Counted from the first letter of the stretch, positions 24,618-33,368 are shown. The stretch: 37,950 bases of DNA from an uncultured Pseudomonadota bacterium (GCA_937912125.1 CALDOK010000328.1:1-37950); one strand, 5' to 3'. Notes: generated by a model not told the origin, from the letters alone. A program made the numbers and translations.

Positions 24618-25298
24618 ATGAAAGCCTCCCTCCTCGCCCCCCTCTCGCTCCTGGCCTGCAGCCCAATCGGCGAGGTCTACTCCGTGCGACGCGCCGAGCT
24701 CTTGCTCCTGCTGCCGTGCGAGGACAGCGGCGACTGTGACGGGCTCGTCATCCCCGAGGTCCCCTTCGAGCGCGAAGACCAGGTCGACTTCGAGCTGCTG
24801 AACGAGGGCGAGCGCGCTCTGACGGTCGAGCTCTCCCTGTCGCACTCGGACTTCGCCGTCTCGCCCGCCACTTCCAACGTGGCTGCCTCAGGCTCGACGG
24901 GCTTCACGGTCACCTACGCCCCTAGCGTCATCGATCCCCAAGAAACCACCCTGCTCATCAGCCACAACGCCGGTGGCCCGGCCTTCGAGATCACCGTCTC
25001 GGCGAGCACAAACCCCGACGCAGACTCCGATGGCTACCTCCACCTGCTCGCTCCACGGGGCGACGACTGCAACGACTTCAACGCACAGGTCAACCCTGGC
25101 GTGCTCGAGACCTGGTACGACGGAGTCGACCAGGACTGCGACGGCGGCAGCGACTACGACCAGGACGGCGACGGTCACGACATCCACACGCGACCGGATG
25201 GCGACGACTGCGACGACGAGCAGGAGCGAATCCACCCTGGCGCGCCCGACCCCCTGGGCGACGATATCGACCAGGACTGCGACGGCGAAGACGGCTAG
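24618..25298 (+). CDS. Lipoprotein with MopE-type putative metal-binding motifs
   Basis: The 226-residue product begins with a very short lipoprotein signal, lipobox LLAC with Cys14. Residues about 25-130 contain a CEDSGDC segment and an Ig-like domain of the choice-of-anchor type (VDFELLNEGERALTVELSLS, then SGSTGFTVTYAPS). The C-terminal 90 residues carry two copies of the putative metal-binding motif seen in MopE and many Myxococcota surface proteins: GDDCNDFNAQVNPGVLE with DGVDQDCDG, and GDDCDDEQERIHPGAPD with DDIDQDCDG. Many Asp side chains could bind calcium or copper (family knowledge and inference). It has no Shine-Dalgarno. It converges with the BamB-like gene across 28 bp with no clear terminator. 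Confidence 0.8.
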   Translation: MKASLLAPLSLLACSPIGEVYSVRRAELLLLLPCEDSGDCDGLVIPEVPFEREDQVDFELLNEGERALTVELSLSHSDFAVSPATSNVAASGSTGFTVTYAPSVIDPQETTLLISHNAGGPAFEITVSASTNPDADSDGYLHLLAPRGDDCNDFNAQVNPGVLETWYDGVDQDCDGGSDYDQDGDGHDIHTRPDGDDCDDEQERIHPGAPDPLGDDIDQDCDGEDG

Positions 25299-25326
25299 GC
25301 CCCAAGCCGGATTCAGTGGCGACGAA

Positions 25327-26553
25327 TCAGTCGGCTCCAGGAGCGGGCGCAGCGCCGAAGGGCGCTGTCCAGGGCGGCTCCAACACCTCATCCATTACCT
25401 GAGCAGTCGCCGGAACGAGCAATGAAAGGATGTTTCCAGCGTTGGTCACCATCACGACCTGCCGGCCGTCCACCGCGGGAGCGACCGAGACGCCGTTGAT
25501 CATGGTGCCGTCGTCGTAGGTCCAACTGGCCACGCCAGTGGCGCTATCCACCAGCCAGATGCCGCCATCGGAAGAGGCCACCAGCAGGCCCGCGTCGGTG
25601 AACTGGGGCTGGGTGAGGGCCCCGGAGGTCTCGCTGTCCCACTCCCATACGATGCCGCCATTGAGGGAATCGATGGCCCGCAGCTTGCCATCGGAGCCGG
25701 GGACAAACAGGGTGCGCTCGTGCAAGATGGGTGGCGAGGCGATGCCGAAGTCGAGGGACCAGCGCACATTCTGGGTGGCGATGTCGATGGCCTGGAACGG
25801 AGCGGAGAAGCCACCAGCGAAGACATCGCTGGCGGTGGCCAGGGGCTCACCGATCAGATCGGGGTAGCGGCCCTCCCCTACCCCCACCTTCCAGGCGATC
25901 TCACCGCTGTCATGGGACAGCGCCACGAGGCTGCCGTCGTGGAAGCCGACCAAGACCAGATCCCCAGCCGCCACCGGCGCTGGCGCCCCGTAGAGCTCGA
26001 GCTCGGACTCGCGGCTGCGATCACCGGGGTGTTTGTAGAGCCAGCGGCTCTCGCCACTGGCGAGGTCCAAGGCATGCAGGCTGCCGTCCAGGGCGCTGAC
26101 ATACACGGTGTCGCCCTGAATCATGGGACTGGAGAGCACGGGAGCGCCCGCGTAGTGCCGCCAGCGCTGCCTACCCTCGAGATCGTAGCACCAGGTGTAG
26201 CCGGCGCCGTCCGCGAAGACCAGGCCGCCATCGACCAGCACAGGCTGGGACATGACCGGCGCGCCGGCGTCAAAGGACGACGACACGCTGCCGTCGTCAC
26301 GGCGCAGCACATAGAGCGCATCGGCGCCCGCGGTACCCACGTACATGACGTCGCCATGGATCAGTGGACGAGCCAGCTCGGAGTTGGTGGCTGCGCTGGC
26401 GGGCGTGCCAGGGAGCCTGCGAATCCACTGGGTGACGGGTGGGCGATCGAGGCTCCCGCTGTAGTCGACCCCGAGCACTGGGACCGGGCCCCGGTCGGTG
26501 AGCAAGGGCGCACTGGCGCCGATGAGCAGCAGACAGGAGAGCCAGGGAGCCAT
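25327..26553 (-). CDS. BamB-like PQQ-repeat beta-propeller protein
   Basis: The 408 residues begin with a signal peptide (MAPWLSCLLLIGASA) without a clear lipobox, unlike E. coli BamB, which is lipidated. The body is made of about seven PQQ-like repeats: DALYVLRRDDGSV, GYTWCYDLEGRQRWRH, GSLHALDLASGESRWLY, GSLVALSHDSGEIAWKV, FQAIDIATQNVRWSL, GKLRAIDSLNGGIVWEW and GGIWLVDSATGVASWTY. BamB helps the BAM complex insert outer-membrane barrels. Its start overlaps the stop of the YfgM-like gene (TGATG), and the yfgM-bamB pair is conserved in Proteobacteria, which supports the BamB assignment. A generic PQQ-propeller protein is the alternative. Confidence 0.82.
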   Translation of the reverse strand: MAPWLSCLLLIGASAPLLTDRGPVPVLGVDYSGSLDRPPVTQWIRRLPGTPASAATNSELARPLIHGDVMYVGTAGADALYVLRRDDGSVSSSFDAGAPVMSQPVLVDGGLVFADGAGYTWCYDLEGRQRWRHYAGAPVLSSPMIQGDTVYVSALDGSLHALDLASGESRWLYKHPGDRSRESELELYGAPAPVAAGDLVLVGFHDGSLVALSHDSGEIAWKVGVGEGRYPDLIGEPLATASDVFAGGFSAPFQAIDIATQNVRWSLDFGIASPPILHERTLFVPGSDGKLRAIDSLNGGIVWEWDSETSGALTQPQFTDAGLLVASSDGGIWLVDSATGVASWTYDDGTMINGVSVAPAVDGRQVVMVTNAGNILSLLVPATAQVMDEVLEPPWTAPFGAAPAPGAD

Positions 26554-27296
26554 CAGGACCCCGTGCTGACTGCCTGGGCTTCGAGGAGCTGAACCTGCTC
26601 GAGCCGCGGGCTTTTGTCGAAGCGCGCCCGGAACTCGGCGGCGAGACGCTGGATGGAGTCGGCTTCGCCAGCGTCGAGCTTCAGGCTCATGAGATCGAGC
26701 AGGGCCTGCTCGGCCAAGTAGCCGTCGAGGTCGCTGGCCATGTCGCGGTACACTGTCTCGGCCTCTTGCGTGCGGCCGGCCTGGCGGTGGATGACGGCCA
26801 GGCGGTTACCTGCGGCGTAGGTGTAGATGCCGCCCGGATCGGCGTCGAAGGCCTTGCCGTAGGCGATGGCAGAGCGCTCTTCGTTGGCAGCTCGGGACCA
26901 GGTGTTGGCTGCGCGCAGCCAAGCCTCGGCTGCCGCCAGCCGGTTGGAGCCCATCGCCACGTCTTCGTAGGCCTGAGCCGCCAGCTCGAGCGCGGCGACG
27001 TGCTCGGGATCCGTCAGGTCGTCGAGGGGCGCCAGACCGTACTGGGCAAGAGGCGAGGGCTCGGGGAGCGTGCGCTCCACGCCAGCCATGGCCGCTGATC
27101 CATCCCGCTGCTGATCGCGCAGGCAGGTAGAGGTCTGGCCGACGATGAGGGTGAGCAGGAGCACGGTGCCGATAGCGGCGAGGCCTTGCTTCCAGTAGCC
27201 ATAGACCCAATGGGCCAGCTGCATCTGAACCTTGAAGAACAGATCCGCTTCCTGATCCGCTGGGGTGATGGGCGCGCCGGGATGTTCGTCAGCCAC
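26553..27296 (-). CDS. YfgM-like membrane-anchored TPR protein
   Basis: A GTG start with GGAGG 4 nt upstream gives 247 residues. A cytoplasmic N-terminus (FFKVQMQLAHWVYGYWKQ) precedes a single helix (about 38-53). The large C-terminal part is helical with TPR-like units: LELAAQAYEDVAMGSNRLAA, AIAYGKAFDADPGGIYTYAA and AVIHRQAGRTQEAETVYRDM. This matches YfgM, an inner-membrane protein of the SecYEG-PpiD environment in E. coli that binds periplasmic chaperones. Its stop overlaps the BamB-like start (TGATG), as expected for this pair. A hairpin lies just upstream of its ribosome-binding site. Confidence 0.75.
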   Translation of the reverse strand: MADEHPGAPITPADQEADLFFKVQMQLAHWVYGYWKQGLAAIGTVLLLTLIVGQTSTCLRDQQRDGSAAMAGVERTLPEPSPLAQYGLAPLDDLTDPEHVAALELAAQAYEDVAMGSNRLAAAEAWLRAANTWSRAANEERSAIAYGKAFDADPGGIYTYAAGNRLAVIHRQAGRTQEAETVYRDMASDLDGYLAEQALLDLMSLKLDAGEADSIQRLAAEFRARFDKSPRLEQVQLLEAQAVSTGS

Positions 27297-27313
27297 CTTG
27301 CCTCCAAGCTCTC

Positions 27314-27336
27314 AACACCCCTGATTGCAGGGTGTT
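27314..27336 (-). repeat. Hairpin upstream of the YfgM-like gene
   Basis: AACACCC (27314-27320) and GGGTGTT (27330-27336) are exact inverted copies around a 9-nt loop. On the minus strand it ends 8 nt before the GGAGG of the YfgM-like gene. No T-run follows, so it is more likely a translational or mRNA-stability element than a terminator. Confidence 0.4.
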
Positions 27337-27403
27337 CCTGGACACCGCCCCCTAGCTCCCCTCCAACGTTTCGTCCAGAGGTTCGAGCGAGGAGTGACCG
27401 TGC

Positions 27404-29107
27404 TCAGTTACGACCTAGGTCGATGGAGATGCCGATACCCTGGACATCGAACTTGACGTCCCGGTTGATGGTGAAGGCTTCACCTTCTGCGGGCTGCACG
27501 AAGAAAGCGTGCTTGCCCTCGTTCAGCTCCACCTTGACCGGCAGCTCACCCACGTACTGGTTGTCGATATAGACCTTTGCACCGATGAGATCGTCGGCCC
27601 AGAGCGTGACGTAGCCCGACACGGGGGCCTGGGACTCGAGCTGGACGGTGCCCAGGTCGCTGGCCGCTCCAGCCTTGATGTTGGCGACCTTGGAGACGCT
27701 GCTGTACCCGTCGAGCTCGACGCGCACCATGTGGCTGCCTTCGGCGAATTCCTTGCCCACCATGGGGGTGCGGCCAACCATCTCGTTGCCGACATAGACC
27801 ATGGCACCCATGGGGTTGGACCGGATGGTCAGGCTGCCCTTGGTGGCGGCGACGGGAGCTTGGCCGCCCGAGCCCCAGATGTCGCGCCCTCCGCCATCGG
27901 TGGCGGTGGTGGTGGAGCTGCCGCCATCGGCGGAGCCCCAGGGCGAGGCTTGATCACCCCCGCCCTGTGCGGGCGGCGTCTGGGCCGGCGGGCTGGTGCG
28001 TGGAGGGGTCTGAGCGGGCGGCGTCTGGGCCGGAGGCTCCGGCTGAGCCGGGGGAGCGTCCTCGGGCAGATCGGTGGGCATCTCGAGGATGTCGGCCACC
28101 GCCTGGTCGCCTTCGGGTTGGTCTTCAGGCTGCTCCACGGGGGGCGGGAGCGGCTGGGCAGGGGGAACAGGCCTGGGCGCTGGGGGAGGTGCCGCCTGGG
28201 TGACCGGATTGGGCCGAGGCGGAGTCTCGATTTCACCGGAGCCCCGGTCCATGCCGAACAGGATCCAGAGAATCACGAGCACGGCGATGGCGCCGACCAC
28301 ACCAAAGACGATGAAGAGGTTGCGGTTGCTGGAGCCAGGCTGGACGTCGGGGGGAGGCACATAGGCGCTGTCGGAGCCGAACACGGCGGCCGCGGCGAGA
28401 TCGTCGTCGTCTTCCTCTTCCTCGAGGTCTCCGTGATCGTCCTGGTCCGCATCAGCGTCGTCGCCAAGGGGGGCGAAGGAGTCGTCGAACTCTTCCGCCA
28501 TGCCGAAGCTGTCAGACACATCCGGACCGGGGAGCTCGGGATCTTCGGACTCCGATGGAGCCACTGGCTCGTCGGGAACCATGGTCTCGGAGTGGGACAG
28601 GCCCCGATCGTGCGCCGCGTCAAGCTGGACCGGGCGCGGCGGCTCGAGCTGCTCCGCCGCAGAGAGCGAGGCAGGCTCGGGCGCATCGAGCTGCATCGGC
28701 GGCTCGGGCGCATCCAGGAAGGAGGCCGCGGGCACGTCGGGCGCATCGAACGCCGCGCTGGAGGCGGGCTCAGGCGCGTCGAGCGACGCTTCGGGAGCGT
28801 CGATGGCCAAGCTCGGCTCTGGAACGTCCGCCGCCGCCGGGTCAAAACCGAAGCGCGGCTCGGGCACGTCCAAGCCGTCACCGGAGGCGAAGCGGTCTGG
28901 CGCCTCGGGGACGTCCAGGAGATCGACCGGCTTGGCGCCGCCCTCGGGTTGGACGATGAAGGGCCGCGTGGCTGACGAATAGAGATCGTCAGCTGGAGCG
29001 TCCGCCGCGGGGGCTTCGTCTTCCATTGGTACCAACGGCGTACCGTCGCGGAAGCAGAAATCCACACGATCGTCGTACTTCGACTTGCACAGGCTGCAGA
29101 TCTTCAT
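27404..29107 (-). CDS. Zinc-ribbon / transmembrane / PEGA-domain protein
   Basis: The 567 residues are strongly modular. A zinc-ribbon-like head has Cys4, Cys7 and Cys18 (CSLCKSKYDDRVDFCFRDGTPL; the fourth ligand is unclear). Residues about 30-240 are a low-complexity acidic stretch with repeated DAPEP/VPEP units. A membrane helix follows at about 263-285, then a Pro/Gln-rich linker with PPAQTPP repeats, including a 20-bp DNA direct repeat (27969-27988 and 28014-28033). The C-terminus has a PEGA domain (about 424-492, SLTIRSNPMGAMVYVGNEMV) and a second PEGA-like unit (496-555). PEGA domains are surface or wall-associated Ig-like folds. The head would be cytoplasmic and the PEGA units periplasmic. 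It has its own promoter. Function unknown; link to the downstream YfgM/BamB-like genes is by position. Confidence 0.82.
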   Translation of the reverse strand: MKICSLCKSKYDDRVDFCFRDGTPLVPMEDEAPAADAPADDLYSSATRPFIVQPEGGAKPVDLLDVPEAPDRFASGDGLDVPEPRFGFDPAAADVPEPSLAIDAPEASLDAPEPASSAAFDAPDVPAASFLDAPEPPMQLDAPEPASLSAAEQLEPPRPVQLDAAHDRGLSHSETMVPDEPVAPSESEDPELPGPDVSDSFGMAEEFDDSFAPLGDDADADQDDHGDLEEEEDDDDLAAAAVFGSDSAYVPPPDVQPGSSNRNLFIVFGVVGAIAVLVILWILFGMDRGSGEIETPPRPNPVTQAAPPPAPRPVPPAQPLPPPVEQPEDQPEGDQAVADILEMPTDLPEDAPPAQPEPPAQTPPAQTPPRTSPPAQTPPAQGGGDQASPWGSADGGSSTTTATDGGGRDIWGSGGQAPVAATKGSLTIRSNPMGAMVYVGNEMVGRTPMVGKEFAEGSHMVRVELDGYSSVSKVANIKAGAASDLGTVQLESQAPVSGYVTLWADDLIGAKVYIDNQYVGELPVKVELNEGKHAFFVQPAEGEAFTINRDVKFDVQGIGISIDLGRN

Positions 29108-29140
29108 GGGCGCGCCGCTGAGACCTCACGTAAGCATGCA

Positions 29141-29169
29141 AGTATACGGAGACAGGCCACACAGGGCAA
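29141..29169 (-). promoter_or_regulatory. Promoter of the zinc-ribbon/PEGA gene
   Basis: Read on the minus strand, TTGCCC (29169-29164), a 17-bp spacer and TATACT (29146-29141, 5 of 6 consensus bases) precede the ATG at 29107 by about 33 nt. This would let the PEGA, YfgM-like and BamB-like genes be expressed separately from the radical SAM gene upstream. Confidence 0.55.
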
Positions 29170-29229
29170 TCCCGCATACCCGGGCGAATCCCTTATCCGC
29201 TTCGGGCCGCTGAGCGAACGACGCGAAGC

Positions 29230-31917
29230 TCAATCCTGCGCCATCGCAGTCACAAGGCCCCGGGAGAGAACCTCCAGGACGAGCGCAGCGCCCGGATCGG
29301 TATCTTGGGGGCCCGGATCGAGGCGGATGCCCATGCTCGGTCCAAGGGGCTCCAGCCCAGCCGGCCCCGCCCTCAAGGTCCGCACGCGCAGCGTGCTGCA
29401 GAGCAAGGGATCGACCCCCAGCGTCCTGAGCAGCTCGGCAGGTCGGATCCTCGAGCCCTGGGGCGGCTGACCGATCAACACGCCAGCCAGGCTCCGCCCC
29501 TGCTCGTCCAGGGACTCGGGGAAGCACCTGAGCGCTCGAATGGACGCCCGCACCTCGTGGGTGCGCGGCCCCTTCTTGCCGTGACGCTCGACCACCAGAT
29601 CCTCGCGGGCAAGCAGCGCCTCGATGCGACCCTCGAGCTCGTCGGGGGCCACGGGGAGGCGGATGGCGTACAGCACGCCCTCGGCCAGGGACATCAGGGA
29701 CGGGAAACGAAGGTCGGCTTCGGCGTGCCCCAGCAGCTGGAACCCCAGCGGGAGCTGCGCCACGATGCTCTCGCAGAGGTCCTGGAGGGGAACACGCTCG
29801 GCCATCACCAGATCGACATAGCTGTCAATGGTCGCCTCCCCCACGGGCAAGGCGGCGTCGAAGGCCACGCGGGGGTGGGCGTGGAATCCCTGGGTAAAGG
29901 CCAGGGGCACCCGCGCACGCCGGAGCGCGCGGATCCAAGCGCTCATGACCTCGTGGTGGGACAGAACGGCGCACTCCCCTACCCTCGCCGTGCGCAGCAT
30001 GAGGCGCATGGCGGGCACGGGGGCGGGCGCGCTGGGGTCAGCGGGCGCTGGGGCGGACACGGGCTCGGGCAACAGCGGGCTGGGGGCTCTGGCCGCGCGT
30101 GCATCCCGCAGCATGGTGGCGCAGGCCGCGGGCGAGGCGTCCCGAACGCCGCAGGCATGGCAGCCGCCGTCTCTGCAATCCGCGAGCGTGGCGCCTTCAC
30201 TGGCGTGCTGCCACTCGGCAAGCAGCCAGGCAGGGTCGAGCCCAGGATCGATGTGGTCCCAGGGAAGCCGCTCTTGGGGGTCACGCTGTCGGCTGGACCA
30301 GCGCGGGTCGTAGCCGACCTCTTCGAGGGCGCGCTCCCACAATGCGGTGCGCCGGTGCTCACTCCACGCGTCGAAGCGACATCCCAGGCTCCAGGCTCGC
30401 TCGATGAGGTCCGCGACGCGGCGATCGCCGCGGGCCAGCAGTCCCTCGATCCAGCTCTCGTCCGCATCGTGCCGCCCGAAGCGGATGGCCCGGTTGCGGC
30501 CCAGTGCGTCGCGAAGCAGAGCCTGACGGCGCCGAGTCTCCTCCCGGTCGATCTGCTCCGCCCACTGGAAGGGGGTCCAGGCCTTGGGGACGAAGGTGCT
30601 CACCCCTAGATTGATCCTTGCCCGGCGGTTGGCGCTGCGGGCGTGCCTGAGCACGCGCGCGCTGAGGTCCGCGATGGCCTCGATGTCCTCGTCGGTCTCG
30701 GTCGGCAGACCGATCATGAAGTAGAGCTTGAGGTGGTCCCAGCCTGCGCTGCACGCTTGCTCGGCGAGCTCGAGGAGCTGGCCGTCATCCAGGGGCTTGT
30801 TGATCACGGAGCGCAGCCGAGGCGTGGCCGCCTCGGGCGCGAAGGTCAGGCCCGACCGCCGCACGTCGCTGATCTTGTTGGCCAGCTCGATGGAGAACCC
30901 GTCGAGGCGAATGGAGGGCAAGGACACGGAGGCGCGCCAAGGGAGCGCGGCCTCGCTGACCCGGGTGACCATCTCGAGCGCCCGCGAGTGGTCGCAGGTG
31001 GACAGGGAGAGGAGCGATGCTTCCTCGTGCCCGGTGGAAGTGAGGCCAGCCACCATCAGCTCCACGATCTTCTCCGGGCTGCGCTCACGAACCGGCCGGG
31101 TGGTGGCGCCGGCCTGGCAGAAGCGGCAACCGCGGGTGCATCCGCGCAGCACCTCGATGGCGACGCGGTCGTGGATCAAGCCGGTGAAAGGCAGGATCGG
31201 GGCCAAGGGGTAGGCCGCATGCTCCAGATCCGTCAGCACACGCCGGTGGACCCGCGTGGCGCCGGGCTGCACCAGCAACACGCCGTCGGTGCTGGCGGAG
31301 ACGGGCGCCAGGGCTGGAACATAGACGCCTTGGACGGCCGCCAGGGCCTCGAGGCGAGCCAGTCGTGACGAGCCCCGCATGCTGCGCAACAGCGCGGCGA
31401 TCTCGAGGACCACTTCTTCGCCGTCCCCCACCACGAAGAAGTCCATGAAGGGCGCGAGGGGCTCGGGGTTGACCGTGTTCGGGCCGCCGGCGAAGACCAG
31501 GGGGTCCCCCTCCCCTCGCCTCTCCGCACGCAGCGGAACGCCGCCCAGGTCCAACATGTTGAGCACGTTGGTATAGGTCAGCTCCGACTGCAGCGTGAAG
31601 CCCACGCCGTCAAAGTCAGCCAGGGGCCGCCCGCTGTCCAGGCTGGCGAGGGGGCGACCAGAGCGCCGGAGCGCCGCCTCGAGGTCCGGCGCAGGGGCGT
31701 AGACCCGCTCCGCCCAAGCCCAGGGGAGCTCGTTGAGGACGTGGTAGAGGATCTGCAGGCCCAGGTTGCCCAGGGCCAGATCGTACAGGTCTGGGAACAC
31801 CAGGGCCAGGCTCAGGTCCACGGCGCTGGGATCCTTGTGTACGGCGTTCCACTCCCGTCCCAGGTAGCGTGAAGGCTTCTCCACCTGGAGCAGTTCCTCT
31901 GGCTTCAACCATGGCAT
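29230..31917 (-). CDS. B12-binding-type radical SAM protein fused to DUF2344 domain
   Basis: Matches the TIGR03960-type radical SAM family joined to a TIGR03936/DUF2344 C-terminal domain in one 895-residue chain. The N-terminal 170 residues resemble a B12-binding domain (ALVFPDLYDLALGNLGLQ, then DGVGFTLQSELTYTNVLNML and PLVFAGGPNTVNPEPLAPF). The iron-sulphur motif is Cys260-x3-Cys264-x2-Cys267 (CTRGCRFC). A cysteine-rich segment follows (CRDGGCHACG) before the DUF2344 domain from about 637 (RLMLRTARVGECAVLSHHEV). Substrate is unknown; in many bacteria the family lies near RNase E/G and ribosomal genes and an RNA-modifying role has been supposed. The gene is divergent from the pita-bread-fold gene, with 65 bp between. 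Confidence 0.92.
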   Translation of the reverse strand: MPWLKPEELLQVEKPSRYLGREWNAVHKDPSAVDLSLALVFPDLYDLALGNLGLQILYHVLNELPWAWAERVYAPAPDLEAALRRSGRPLASLDSGRPLADFDGVGFTLQSELTYTNVLNMLDLGGVPLRAERRGEGDPLVFAGGPNTVNPEPLAPFMDFFVVGDGEEVVLEIAALLRSMRGSSRLARLEALAAVQGVYVPALAPVSASTDGVLLVQPGATRVHRRVLTDLEHAAYPLAPILPFTGLIHDRVAIEVLRGCTRGCRFCQAGATTRPVRERSPEKIVELMVAGLTSTGHEEASLLSLSTCDHSRALEMVTRVSEAALPWRASVSLPSIRLDGFSIELANKISDVRRSGLTFAPEAATPRLRSVINKPLDDGQLLELAEQACSAGWDHLKLYFMIGLPTETDEDIEAIADLSARVLRHARSANRRARINLGVSTFVPKAWTPFQWAEQIDREETRRRQALLRDALGRNRAIRFGRHDADESWIEGLLARGDRRVADLIERAWSLGCRFDAWSEHRRTALWERALEEVGYDPRWSSRQRDPQERLPWDHIDPGLDPAWLLAEWQHASEGATLADCRDGGCHACGVRDASPAACATMLRDARAARAPSPLLPEPVSAPAPADPSAPAPVPAMRLMLRTARVGECAVLSHHEVMSAWIRALRRARVPLAFTQGFHAHPRVAFDAALPVGEATIDSYVDLVMAERVPLQDLCESIVAQLPLGFQLLGHAEADLRFPSLMSLAEGVLYAIRLPVAPDELEGRIEALLAREDLVVERHGKKGPRTHEVRASIRALRCFPESLDEQGRSLAGVLIGQPPQGSRIRPAELLRTLGVDPLLCSTLRVRTLRAGPAGLEPLGPSMGIRLDPGPQDTDPGAALVLEVLSRGLVTAMAQD

Positions 31918-31982
31918 GATCTGTCTGACCTCCGGTCGGCCGCCCCTTACCCCATCGCACCTCCCGGTGTTAGTAGCCCGCC

Positions 31983-32705
31983 ATGGACGAGCAGATCATC
32001 GCCCGCTTCGACGATGCCCAGCGGCGCACCATCGCGCTGGTCACCGCCTTGATCGCCCAGCTCGAGGCGGGCATGACCGAGCGGGACGTCGCCCAAAAGG
32101 CCGCCGAGTTGCGCCGAGAACACGGCTTTGATGGCTGGTTCTACCCACCCGAGGTGCAGTTCGGCGCCAGCACCGCCCGAGCAGGGATCTGGCGCCCGCC
32201 CAGCACCCGGGCCCGCCTGCACGTAGGCGACACCGTGATGGTGGCGATCGGGCCCTCCGACGGGCGGACGGCGGGAGACATCTGCGCGACCGTCAGCTTC
32301 GGTGTCTCCGAAGATCCGCTCGTCGGCCTGGCCCGAGCCTGCACCCTGGCCACCTGCGGCTACGCGTCGGGGCTCAAGTGCGTGGGTGAGCTCTTCATCT
32401 ACGCGCGCACCTGGGCGGCCAACCACCAGCTCGGCCTGGCCAATACTCGCAGCATCGGTCATGCCCTGCTCCCCCCCACGGGGCGCCTGGCCACGGGCTA
32501 CCCACGGAGCGCCCACATGGCCACCTGGCTGCGCCGCTACCAGATCCACTTCCTCAATCCCCGTCGCATGGATGGCATGTGGGCCATCGGCCCCCAGCTC
32601 AGCGGCGGGGGCGTCGGCGCGCGCTTCCGCGAAGTGGTCCTCATCGCCCCGGGCGTCCACCGCCTGCTGGGCCGGGACAGCTTCGATCAGCTGGGGCGCT
32701 TCTAG
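31983..32705 (+). CDS. M24-like pita-bread-fold protein, probable pseudoenzyme
   Basis: The 240 residues follow the pattern of the methionine aminopeptidase/Xaa-Pro peptidase C-terminal fold: helix MTERDVAQKAAELRREHGFD, then FGASTARAGIWRPPS, then GDTVMVAIGPSDGRTAGDIC. Metal ligands, judged by spacing, are mostly lost. The first Asp is Ala88, the second is kept (Asp99, exactly 11 residues on), the His is kept (His160, SIGHALL), the Glu of the IEP motif is Gly203 (WAIGPQL), and the last Glu is Arg216 (RFREVVLI). It is therefore unlikely to be an active dinuclear peptidase and may act by binding. No Shine-Dalgarno sequence precedes the ATG. It is divergent from the radical SAM gene and convergent with the PilZ-like gene. 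Confidence 0.7.
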   Translation: MDEQIIARFDDAQRRTIALVTALIAQLEAGMTERDVAQKAAELRREHGFDGWFYPPEVQFGASTARAGIWRPPSTRARLHVGDTVMVAIGPSDGRTAGDICATVSFGVSEDPLVGLARACTLATCGYASGLKCVGELFIYARTWAANHQLGLANTRSIGHALLPPTGRLATGYPRSAHMATWLRRYQIHFLNPRRMDGMWAIGPQLSGGGVGARFREVVLIAPGVHRLLGRDSFDQLGRF

Positions 32706-32723
32706 TAGCTGCAGCGCGTCGGG

Positions 32724-33368
32724 CTATCCGGCCTCACCTTCGGTAGCGCGCTGGAGAGCATCGACCACCCGACGGTAGGCCTCGGGGTCTTCGAGCCCCG
32801 TGACTTCGACGTGGTAGAGCATGTGGGTCTCACCCGCGAGCACTGAGCGCACCCTGGCCTCCACGTCCTGAACGGGCTCCCCGGGGGTGCCGAAGCTCAG
32901 GCGGGTGCCCGCACCCTCGACGAAGACCAGGATGTGGTCCGATGGCAGCGTGAAGGAGAGCCCATCCACGCTCAGCTCGACGAGCCTGCCAGGGCCGTGG
33001 ATCAGAGAGATGCCAGGACCGTTTGGAGGCAGAATCCGGAGATCGAGGCCGTGATCGCTCGCCGACGGCTGCCCGCCGATGGCCCAGCCGTCGATGAAGC
33101 CGAGCAGCACGCCAAACTGCGACCTGTCTGGGACCGCCACGCCGGTGCGGATGACGCTGGCCTCGAAGCTGCGCGGGGTGCCCTCGAGGCTGAACCAGCA
33201 GCGCACGTCTTCGCCGCCGGACAGGCGCAGGGCTGGCGCATGGACCACGACGCCACCGGGCTCGACCCGAACCACCTGGCCACGGCTCCAGCCGCCGCTT
33301 CGGGGCAGGATCTCGCACGCCACACGGCGCTCGGCGGCCTGCTCGAGGATACGGCGAGGGTCCTCCAT
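32724..33368 (-). CDS. PilZ-like domain protein
   Basis: ATG start with GGAG 5 nt upstream. The 214-residue all-beta protein seems to hold two related halves. The first begins AERRVACEILPRSG and RVEPGGVVVHAP, like a YcgR N-terminal flagellar-brake domain. The second has GRLVELSVDGLSFTLP, which sits where PilZ domains have (D/N)xSxxG but with Glu for Asp/Asn, followed by beta strands and a final helix (YRRVVDALQRATEG). PilZ domains bind cyclic di-GMP and control motility or exopolysaccharide. The RxxxR half of the motif is not clearly present, so ligand binding is uncertain. The family call is tentative. The gene is divergent from the metallophosphoesterase. Confidence 0.5.
   Translation of the reverse strand: MEDPRRILEQAAERRVACEILPRSGGWSRGQVVRVEPGGVVVHAPALRLSGGEDVRCWFSLEGTPRSFEASVIRTGVAVPDRSQFGVLLGFIDGWAIGGQPSASDHGLDLRILPPNGPGISLIHGPGRLVELSVDGLSFTLPSDHILVFVEGAGTRLSFGTPGEPVQDVEARVRSVLAGETHMLYHVEVTGLEDPEAYRRVVDALQRATEGEAG

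Noticed and set aside
29198..29229. GCTTCG/CGAAGC repeat after the radical SAM gene as a terminator
   Set aside because: The stem is only 6 bp with a 19-nt loop and no T-run; too weak to call.
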